This document shows positions 8,084-15,400 of a stretch of DNA of 64,000 bases, piece after piece. Position numbers and translations under genes: made by a program. Source of the stretch: Anaerolineae bacterium. Its GTDB lineage: Bacteria > Chloroflexota > Anaerolineae > 4572-78 > J111. Location: positions 248,001-312,000 of the forward strand of contig JAJVIM010000003.1 of the NCBI GenBank assembly GCA_022071955.1. The letters are read 5' to 3'. Below the pieces are notes generated by a model that made no database searches, was not told where the DNA came from, and saw nothing but the letters and a program-made list of their open reading frames with translations. Position 1 is the first letter of the stretch. Each line of letters starts with the position of its first letter.

Positions 8084-10534
8084 ATGAAAAATACCATCGG
8101 TTCACGGGAACAACGCTTTTTCAATTTTACCCGCTTGAACCCGGCCAGATTTCGGTTCAGCCTGCGCTTTGGGCTGCTGGCTTTGCTGGACGGGATGCTG
8201 CTGATTACCATTTTTGTGATTGGCGCGGGCGTTCTCTTTTTTATTTATCGCAACGAGCAGAACACCTGGCAGGGCCGCCAGGCAGAAGCCGCTCACTACG
8301 CGGCCAATCGGGTGGCGGCGTTTATTGGTGGCACTCAAAATGCCCTTATCCTGGTCAGCCTGCTAGACCGAGACACGCTGGCAGCCAATCCGCACGTAAT
8401 GAATGATTTGCTCACTGAGAGTCCGGCGCTGCTTGAGCTGGTCCGGCTTGACGAAAACGGCGAGGTGCTGGCCGCCGCGTACCAGGATGCCCCATTGCTG
8501 GCCAATCTGTTCACCATTCCGCAATCTATCTGGTTTATCGAGAGCCGTGCCGGCCACCTGTACCTGGGCAATATCCAGATTTCTGCCGACAGCGAACCTT
8601 ATCTAATTATTGCCCGGCCGGCCAACGATGGCGGCGTAATTGCGGCCCGGCTGCGCATGAACATCCTGTGGGATGTAGTGGCCGGGCTTCATTTTGGCAA
8701 CACCGGGCAAACCTACGTAGTCAATTCCGAGGGACAAATTATTGCCCACACCCGGCCCCAGGTGGCTCTTGACCTGGTTAACGTGCATGATTACGCCAAT
8801 ATGCCGGCGTTGGTTCTGGCTTCAAACCAAAACTGGACCGGTTCGTATGTAAATTTTGAAGGCGGCAAGGTGGTGGGCGTTGCGGCTCCGGTGCCGGGGA
8901 CAACGTGGGAGGTAATAACCGAACTGCCCGCAGCCGAAGCGTATGCCACCAGCCGGGTGGCGTTAATGGTCTTGGGCAGCGGCATGATTGTTTTTGGACT
9001 GTTGGTTATGTGGGTCACCAGCAAATTCCTGAGCCAGTTTTTCCTGCGGCCTATGGAAAAGCTTCAGGCCGGTGTCGGGCGCATTGCCCAGGGTGAACTA
9101 AACCATCAAATTACCATTGACCGGGAGGATGAAATTGGCGCGGTAGCGATGGCCTTTAATGATATGACTCGCCGCCTGCACGAACGCGATGCCGAACTGG
9201 CGGCCAAAACCGTGGCGCTTATTGACGAAGTGGTCGAACGCCGGCGGGCAGAAGAAGCGCTGCGCCGCCTTAACGAAGATTTGGAAAATCTGGTATCGGC
9301 GCGAACCGCCGAGTTGAGAGGCGTTAATGAGTCGCTGCAAACAGAAATTGTTCAACACCAGGAAACAGAGGATAAATTAAGACACGCCGCTTCCCGGCAG
9401 GCCTTACTGTACCACGTTTTGCGCGCTTTTAGCGGCCAGATTGAGCTGGATACGATTGCCCGCTCATCCGTTGATGCCATTGTTGAATTTACCGGCTGGC
9501 CTCACGTTTGTTTTGCCGTGCCCAATCAAGCCCAAACTCACTGGGTGATTCGCGCGGCGGGCGGGGTGTTAAAGGCCGATGTGGGGCTAACCTGCACCAT
9601 GAGCCAGGGGGTCATTGGCCGGGTTTTTAGAACCAAACAAACCCAAATTGTAGCAGACGTCAGAACAGACCCCGACTACAAGGGCGAAAATCCGGCCCTG
9701 CTCAGCGAGCTGACCGTGCCCATCACGCACGGTGACCGCGTTTTGGCGGTGCTCAATCTGGAAGATGAAAAACCGGCTGTCTTTGGCCAGGACGAAAAGC
9801 AACTGGCCGAGTCGCTGGCCGAGGCGATTGCCCTGAGCCTGGAAAACGCCCGGCTGTTTGAAACAGCCCAAATTGAGCTGGCCCAACGCCAACAGGCGCA
9901 AGCCCAGATTGCGGCCTCGCTTGAGGAAAAAGAAGTGCTGCTCAAAGAAATTCACCACCGGGTCAAAAATAACCTGCAAATTATTTCCAGCCTGCTGGAT
10001 TTACAGGCCAACCACATCAGCGATCAAAACGTATTGGAGATGTTTAAAGAAAGCCAGGGCCGGGTCAGATCGATGGCCCTGATTCACGAACAGTTGTATC
10101 AATCCAGCGATTTGGCCAGAATAGACTTTGCCGAATACCTGCGCAGTTTGGTCAATCACGTGCGCCGATCATACCTTACCCGGGCGCAGGCCATTACCAT
10201 TAACTTAAACGTGGCCCCGGTGCCGCTGAGTATTGAAACGGCCATACCGTGCGGGTTAATTATCAACGAATTACTATCCAACGCCTTCAAATACGCCTTT
10301 CCCGACGGCCATCCCCGGCCTGGTGAAATCAACATTGCCTTGCAACACGGGGTGGATAACCGGCTAACCCTGTTGGTTCAGGATAACGGTATTGGTATCC
10401 CGGAAAATGTAGATATTCAACGGACCAAATCATTGGGCCTGCGGCTGGTCAATACTCTGGTTAAACAACTCAAAGGCAGCCTGTCAATTGAGCGAAGCGG
10501 CGGCGCCCGCTTTGAAATCACCTTTTCGCTATAG
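8084..10534 (+). CDS. Membrane sensor kinase, Cache-HAMP-GAF-HisKA_2-HATPase
   Basis: The 816-residue protein has TM1 at about residues 35-58, a ~240-residue extracytoplasmic Cache-like domain, TM2 at about 290-312 and a HAMP domain (RPMEKLQAGVGRIAQGELNHQI). A coiled coil (RRAEEALRRLNEDLENLV) leads to a GAF domain (~450-590) and an HWE/HisKA_2-type H box, LKEIHHRVKNNLQIISSLL. The HATPase_c has NELLSNAFKYAFP, DNGIGIPE and SLGLRLV. It probably reads ligand state from one or more of the three neighbouring binding lipoproteins, or binds solute itself. No receiver is attached; the nearest separate regulators are in the same region. Confidence 0.88.
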   Translation: MKNTIGSREQRFFNFTRLNPARFRFSLRFGLLALLDGMLLITIFVIGAGVLFFIYRNEQNTWQGRQAEAAHYAANRVAAFIGGTQNALILVSLLDRDTLAANPHVMNDLLTESPALLELVRLDENGEVLAAAYQDAPLLANLFTIPQSIWFIESRAGHLYLGNIQISADSEPYLIIARPANDGGVIAARLRMNILWDVVAGLHFGNTGQTYVVNSEGQIIAHTRPQVALDLVNVHDYANMPALVLASNQNWTGSYVNFEGGKVVGVAAPVPGTTWEVITELPAAEAYATSRVALMVLGSGMIVFGLLVMWVTSKFLSQFFLRPMEKLQAGVGRIAQGELNHQITIDREDEIGAVAMAFNDMTRRLHERDAELAAKTVALIDEVVERRRAEEALRRLNEDLENLVSARTAELRGVNESLQTEIVQHQETEDKLRHAASRQALLYHVLRAFSGQIELDTIARSSVDAIVEFTGWPHVCFAVPNQAQTHWVIRAAGGVLKADVGLTCTMSQGVIGRVFRTKQTQIVADVRTDPDYKGENPALLSELTVPITHGDRVLAVLNLEDEKPAVFGQDEKQLAESLAEAIALSLENARLFETAQIELAQRQQAQAQIAASLEEKEVLLKEIHHRVKNNLQIISSLLDLQANHISDQNVLEMFKESQGRVRSMALIHEQLYQSSDLARIDFAEYLRSLVNHVRRSYLTRAQAITINLNVAPVPLSIETAIPCGLIINELLSNAFKYAFPDGHPRPGEINIALQHGVDNRLTLLVQDNGIGIPENVDIQRTKSLGLRLVNTLVKQLKGSLSIERSGGARFEITFSL

Positions 10535-10580
10535 GCTCAAATTAAAGAAACGGGGTTAAATTCCTCTCAGGGAAGATACA

Positions 10581-11672
10581 ATGTCTGGTCAAATCTCAAC
10601 GCTTATTACATCTGTACTCGCCTTGCTTGTTAGTGCCGGCTGTAATGCCGCCACGCCGGTTTCGCCGGCAAATACACCTCCAACTCCGGCAAACGAGGTG
10701 ATTTTTTACAATTGGGAAGGAGACGTGCCCCAGCCGGTACTTGCCGCTTTTACCCGGGAATACGGGGTGAACGTCACCTACGTCATCTACGAGTCTCAGG
10801 AAGAGGCCATCGAAAATATGCGCGCCGGCCAGACCTACGACCTGGTGATTATGGAAAGCCGTTTTGTTCCGCTGCTGATTCAGGAGGGGCTGCTGGCCCG
10901 GATTAACCGTCGCAACATCCCCAACTTTAAGAACATCTCGGCCAACTTCCGTGACCTTAGCTATGATCCGGGCAATCAATACTCCGTTCCATATAGCTGG
11001 GGCACAACGGGGCTGGTGGTTCGCAGCGATTTGGCGGCTCAGCCAGTTACCAGTTGGGCCGATCTGTGGGACCCACGCTATGCCGGTAAGGTTGGTCTAT
11101 GGCGCGGCCAGCCCCGTGAAACTATTGCCTTAACGCTTAAATCGCTGGGGTACTCGGCAAACTCAGAAACCCCCGCTGAACTGGAAACCGCATTGCAGCG
11201 GTTAATCCAGCTTAAACCCAATCTGATTTTTCTGGAAGAATTCGATCTGGAAACCTCAGCCGGTGTGATGCTCAGCGGCCAGGCCGTGATCAGTATGGGT
11301 TACGCCAACGATGTATTGCAGGGCCGGGCCGAGAATCCGGCCATTACCTATGTTTTGCCCGCAGAAGGCGCCCTGGTTTGGGGCGACAATTTTGTAATCC
11401 CGGCCAACAGGCCCCATCCAGACACCGCCGAACTTTTTTTGAACTTTTTGCTGCGGCCGGAAATCAGCGCCCAGATTGTCAACCAAACCCATTACGCCAG
11501 CGCCAATCAGGCCGCCCAGCAATTTGTTGAAACAGAAATTCAGGCTGATCCGGTTATCTTTCCGCCAGACCGCGATTTGAAAAACGCCGAGATCATTTTG
11601 CCCCTAAGTGCTGAAGGGCAGGAATTATACAACAACATTTGGGCCCGTTTTCTGGCCGCTCCCTCGCCTTGA
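10581..11672 (+). CDS. Spermidine/putrescine-type solute-binding lipoprotein, paralogue 3
   Basis: The 363-residue protein is the third paralogue in this block. Its signal peptide ends with LLVSAGC (Cys21), followed by a Thr/Pro linker and the mature start VIFYNWEGD. It shares SVPYSWGTTGLVVRSD, YAGKVGLW and DTAELFLNFLLRPEIS with the other two. It lies 46 bases after the sensor kinase with a GGGAAG ribosome site. It has diverged in the central ligand-lid region (QLKPNLIFLEEF). The sensory interpretation is an inference from the missing transporter genes. Confidence 0.85.
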   Translation: MSGQISTLITSVLALLVSAGCNAATPVSPANTPPTPANEVIFYNWEGDVPQPVLAAFTREYGVNVTYVIYESQEEAIENMRAGQTYDLVIMESRFVPLLIQEGLLARINRRNIPNFKNISANFRDLSYDPGNQYSVPYSWGTTGLVVRSDLAAQPVTSWADLWDPRYAGKVGLWRGQPRETIALTLKSLGYSANSETPAELETALQRLIQLKPNLIFLEEFDLETSAGVMLSGQAVISMGYANDVLQGRAENPAITYVLPAEGALVWGDNFVIPANRPHPDTAELFLNFLLRPEISAQIVNQTHYASANQAAQQFVETEIQADPVIFPPDRDLKNAEIILPLSAEGQELYNNIWARFLAAPSP

Positions 11673-12007
11673 CCAACGCTCGGTAACCCGACCGTCACGC
11701 TGAAAGCGTACCCTGCCTCTCTATACCCTAACCTGTTATAATATAATATTACAATCTGGCACTATTATACTGAAATCAGTTTGAAACCTGCACTTTTTAG
11801 GCGTCATTCCCGCACGTTTTTAGCGGGAATCCAGACGAGTGGATGCCCGATAAAGACATTCGGGCATGACAAAGCTATCCACCAAAAGTTCAGATCTCAT
11901 TCTGTACGCAGTATAAGCTTTTAGGCGGTTTTAATGTTAAGAAGCCCCGGCAGCCTGCCGATAATATTAAGGAGCCTGCTTTAGAACAAATTATTTGGAG
12001 GTGTTTT
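11673..12007. repeat. Spacer with hairpins shared with 19.7-20.1 kb
   Basis: This stretch has no gene. It holds a hairpin of the cacgct-aaagcgtg family (~11692-11710), the palindromes cccgcacgtttttagcggg (~11808) and cccgataaagacattcggg (~11847-11866), and an AT-rich block near 11740-11770. The same succession of elements is found upstream of the PAS kinase at 20144. A strong ribosome site (ttggaggtg) ends it. Confidence 0.55.
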
Positions 12008-13846
12008 ATGGAATCTTTATCAGCTCAGGCAGCCTGGCCGGGCCACTTGCTTGAGTTAGTTAATGAAGTTGTGTGGACAGCCGCCCTGGATGGCCAACTG
12101 CTATTTGTCAACTCGGCCATAGAACGAATACACGGCCGCCCCGTTGCCGATTTTTATAACAACCCTGACCTGTGGCTGGAAATGGTTCACCCTGATGACC
12201 GGCAAATTGCCCGCCAATCGGCTGACCAGTTACTGGCTCTTGGCCAGACCGAAGCGACCTATCGCATTGTCCGCCCCGATGGCCATATTCGCTGGCTATT
12301 AGATCGAAAGCACGTTGTTTTTGACCAGGCCGGCCAACCCCAACACATCGGCGGGATCATTACCGATATTACCGCCCAAAAGCAGGTTGAGATTGATCTG
12401 GCGCGCAGCCAGCAACTGCTGGATGCCTTTTTTACCCAGGCGCTCGACGGTATCTTTTTTATGATGCTGGATGAACCGGTTGAGTGGCATAACGCCGTAG
12501 ACAAAGAAGCTGTACTGGATTATGTTTTTGCTCATCAGCGGATCACCCGCGCCAATCCGGCCATGTTAGCCCAGTATAAAACCACATTAGAGCAGTTTAT
12601 TGGCCAAACGCCCAACGATTTTTTTGCCCACAATCTGCCAGAGGGGCGAGCAGTGTGGCGGCAGTTTTTTGATCAGGGCCGGCTGCACCTTGAAACCGAC
12701 GAACGCCGGTTTGACGGCACAATAATGACAGTTGAAGGAGATTACGTGTGCCTGTATGATCCTCATGGCCGGATCATGGGCCACTTTGGAATTCAGCGTG
12801 ATGTGACCGACCGCCAAAAAGCCGCCCTGGCATTGCGCGAGAGCGAAAAGAAGTATCGCTTTTTGTTTGACAACAGCGGCGACGCTATCCTGCTGACCGC
12901 GCCCGATGGCGGCGTTTTGGCCGCCAACCCCGCGGCCTGCCGCATGTTTGGCCGAACCGAAGCCGAAATCTGCCGGCTGGGCCGGGCCGGCCTGGTTGAC
13001 CCAACCGATCCCAGGCTGTCAGCCGGGTTGCAAAAGAGAGAACGCACCGGGAGCGTTCAGGTTGAACTTAACTTTATGCACGCCGATGGGCATTTATTTC
13101 CCGCAGAATTAACCTCGGTCATATATTTGGACGCCAACAACACCCCGAAAACCAGCATGATCATCCGCGACATCAGCGAGCGCAAGCGGATGGAAGAGGC
13201 GCTGCGGCAAAGCGAAGGCAAATTCAGGAGTATTGTTGAGCATTCTGTTGACGCCATTGTGCTGAGCGATGAAACCGGCCGGGTCATCGAATGGAATCAG
13301 GCCGCGGAACAGCTTACCGGCCAGAAGCGAACCGGGGTATTGGGCCAAATGATCTGGGATGTGCAATTTGCCGTTTTGCCGGCGGCGCGCCAAACGCCGG
13401 CAATGTACGAAAAGGTTAAATCTGATTCGCTGGCCTATTTTCAAACCGGCCAACATCCATTACTTAACGAGTTGGTTGAAGTAGAAATACAGGGGCTGGC
13501 CGGAAGCCCGCTGGTGATTCAGCCATTGGGATTTTCAATCAAAACCGAACGCGGTTTTTTATTAGGTAGTATCATTCGGGATGTGACCCAAAGCAAACTG
13601 GCCGAAGCGGAAATGGAACGTTTGATTGCTGAACTCCAGCAAACGCTGGCTCAGGTAAAACAATTAAGCGGGATGCTCCCTATCTGCGCGAATTGCAAAA
13701 ATATCCGTGACGACCGGGGCTACTGGCAACAGGTAGAGGTGTATATTCGTGACCACTCCGAAGCTAATTTTTCACACGGTATCTGCCCGGATTGTATGAA
13801 AAAACTGTACCCCGACCTTTACCATTTACTGCCCCCAGAGGAATAA
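12008..13846 (+). CDS. Four-PAS protein with C-terminal Cys4 motif and no kinase domain
   Basis: The 612 residues contain four PAS/PAC units (about 10-140, 145-275, 285-400 and 405-540), each ending in a PAC-like GIITDITAQK or IIRDISERK. After a short coiled coil the last ~55 residues form a conserved module: PICANCKNIRDDRGYW, then DHSEANFSHGICPDC. Two CxxC pairs suggest a zinc or similar metal site. I know this tail as a recurring C-terminus on PAS and receiver proteins in several phyla; its function is not established. There is no HisKA, GGDEF or EAL, so output must be through the Cys4 module or partners. Confidence 0.8.
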   Translation: MESLSAQAAWPGHLLELVNEVVWTAALDGQLLFVNSAIERIHGRPVADFYNNPDLWLEMVHPDDRQIARQSADQLLALGQTEATYRIVRPDGHIRWLLDRKHVVFDQAGQPQHIGGIITDITAQKQVEIDLARSQQLLDAFFTQALDGIFFMMLDEPVEWHNAVDKEAVLDYVFAHQRITRANPAMLAQYKTTLEQFIGQTPNDFFAHNLPEGRAVWRQFFDQGRLHLETDERRFDGTIMTVEGDYVCLYDPHGRIMGHFGIQRDVTDRQKAALALRESEKKYRFLFDNSGDAILLTAPDGGVLAANPAACRMFGRTEAEICRLGRAGLVDPTDPRLSAGLQKRERTGSVQVELNFMHADGHLFPAELTSVIYLDANNTPKTSMIIRDISERKRMEEALRQSEGKFRSIVEHSVDAIVLSDETGRVIEWNQAAEQLTGQKRTGVLGQMIWDVQFAVLPAARQTPAMYEKVKSDSLAYFQTGQHPLLNELVEVEIQGLAGSPLVIQPLGFSIKTERGFLLGSIIRDVTQSKLAEAEMERLIAELQQTLAQVKQLSGMLPICANCKNIRDDRGYWQQVEVYIRDHSEANFSHGICPDCMKKLYPDLYHLLPPEE

Positions 13847-13959
13847 GCAGCGGTTTAACGGGTATAATTCAGGTTGCCCTTAAACAAGACCGCCCTTTTA
13901 ACCTGTGAAACGGTAGCTTTCTCAGGCCGAATCCCGCAGTTCTTTGGCTCACTTTGCCG

Positions 13960-14125
13960 CTTTCTCCGGCTGATTCTCCAAACTTTTTAGAAAAGTTACA
14001 AAATTTTTCAGAAAAGTTTTGGATTTTCTCAGGGAACTTGTTGCAACTTTTCGGAAAAGTTTTTAGATTTTTCGGAAAAGTTTTGAAACTTCCCGGTAAA
14101 CTTTGGCGGTTTTTTGGAAAAATCC
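13960..14125. repeat. Tandem imperfect palindromes aactttTcggaaaagtt
   Basis: The 16-17-base near-palindrome ttttcggaaaagtttt and variants recurs about seven to nine times with irregular spacing. The block can be read through as a 74-codon frame rich in FxGKV, but the codon pattern is that of a repeat, so I do not call a gene. The surrounding 13847-14203 has no other gene. Confidence 0.55.
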
Positions 14126-14203
14126 GGGGGTTGACCGGTGAGTTGGCCGGCTTTCTACCGCCGCAACGGCGGGTTTGACCGGCGGAAACACGGCGTTTAA
14201 TGC

Positions 14204-14599
14204 TTATTCAATGGGATCGTCCGGGTGGGCGGCGTTCCACAGGGCGGTCAGTTCGTCATCACCCAGGCCGATGTTGGCCTTGTTGACCACCTTGCCGGTA
14301 AAACTGTGCGGCGGGTTAAGGCCGGCAGACAGGCTGTGATCCGGGTTAACGGTAACGCGATAGCTGCCATCGCGGCTGATGCTGGGCGCGTAACGGCCCA
14401 ACCCCGGCAGTTTAACCGGCGCGCCATAACTGTTAAAAAACAGGACACATTCGTGCAATTCCTGCAGCACCATCGTCACTTGCGAGGGGTTAAGCGAGGT
14501 CCGGCTGGCAATCCAGTCGGCAATCCGGTCTAGCTGAACGGTGTTGTTGTAAGCTACCCGCGGGCCGTAGCGGCGGATGGCCTGAATGAGTTTAGCCAT
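14204..14599 (-). CDS. HU/IHF-like DNA-binding domain protein
   Basis: The start is taken at the ATG at 14599, preceded by GGAGAG at good distance; the longer frame would begin inside the promoter. The 131-residue protein resembles the HU-related domain proteins: an N-terminal helical pair (IADWIASRTSLNPSQVTMVLQELHECVLFF), then a beta region with VKLPGLGRYAP, the counterpart of the HU GFGxF turn, and a C-terminal extension. It probably binds DNA as a dimer and has an architectural or repair role. It stands alone with its own promoter. Confidence 0.65.
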   Translation of the reverse strand: MAKLIQAIRRYGPRVAYNNTVQLDRIADWIASRTSLNPSQVTMVLQELHECVLFFNSYGAPVKLPGLGRYAPSISRDGSYRVTVNPDHSLSAGLNPPHSFTGKVVNKANIGLGDDELTALWNAAHPDDPIE

Positions 14600-14650
14600 T
14601 GGTTTTTCTCTCCGGTCAAATAACGGGGTGGTATTAACGGAATGACCGTA

Positions 14651-14679
14651 TTTTAACATACCTCAAATAACTATGTCAA
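14651..14679 (-). promoter_or_regulatory. Sigma-70-type promoter of the HU-like gene
   Basis: On the minus strand a perfect -35 ttgaca (14674-14679) is spaced by 17 bases from -10 ttaaaa (14651-14656). The transcription start would lie about 45 bases before the chosen ATG. Confidence 0.6.
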
Positions 14680-14690
14680 CTCCGGTCATG

Positions 14691-15290
14691 TAGGGGCCAG
14701 GCAAGTCGGGTGCAAATCACGTACGGGTGAGGCAAGGCAGGTGCGGGTCACGTAGGGGTGAGGCAAATCACGTAGGGGTGAGGCAAGTCGGAACATTGGT
14801 CATTTGCAAGAGAATCATCAATCCGACTTGCCTCGCTGACCGGGCAGGTGCAAATCACGTACGGGCGGAGGCAAATCACGTACGGGTGAGGCAAGTCGGA
14901 ACATTGGTCATTTGCAAGAGAATCATCAATCCGACTTGCCTCGCTGACCGGGCAGGTGCAAATCACGTACGGGCGGAGGCAAATCACGTAGGGGTGAGGC
15001 AAGTCGGAACATTGGTCATTTGCAAGAGAATCATCAATCCGACTTGCCTCGCTGACCGGGCAGGTGCAAATCACGTACGGGCGGAGGCAAATCACGTACG
15101 GGTGAGGCAAGTCGGAACATTGGTCATTTGCAAGAGAATCATCAATCCGACTTGCCTCGCTGACCGGGCAGGTGCAAATCACGTACGGGCGGAGGCAAAT
15201 CACGTACGGGTGAGGCAAGTCGGAGCATTGGTCATTTGCAAGAGAATCATCAATCCGACTTGCCTCACCCCTACCAGGCGCCCCTGCAAT
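14691..15290. repeat. 108-bp tandem repeat array (five units)
   Basis: The landmark gcaagtcgg starts at 14783, 14891, 14999, 15107 and 15215, a constant 108-bp period. Each unit contains a palindrome: aggcaagtcgga faces tccgacttgcct across a loop containing attggtcatttgcaagagaa, plus one or two copies of aaatcacgta(c/g)ggg. Since 108 is a multiple of three, both strands stay open and produce spurious 225- and 156-codon frames. The same core occurs at 18183 and, reversed, inside the RAYT gene (about 18739-18774), so the array is a REP-like family linked to that transposase. Confidence 0.9.
15208..15279 (+). repeat. 72-bp direct repeat, left copy
   Basis: Starts gggtgaggcaagtcggagc and ends ctcacccctaccaggc. 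It is identical base for base to 18176-18247. It is the last unit of the tandem array and differs from the other units by gagc in place of gaac. Confidence 0.9.
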
Positions 15291-15400
15291 GAATGCGGGC
15301 CGGCCTCACCCCTGCTAAAGGATAAGGTTGTCAAAATTGGTATTTGGCGGTATCATTTTCTTGTTCCACCCCCAACCCAATTAAAGAGTCCACAACCGCT

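Noticed and set aside
13954..14178. 74-codon frame rich in FxGKV
   Set aside because: It is a reading of the palindromic aactttTcggaaaagtt block; no ribosome site and no independent support.
14691..15290. CRISPR array
   Set aside because: The units are contiguous and the whole 108 bp is conserved, so there are no unique spacers; no cas genes lie nearby.
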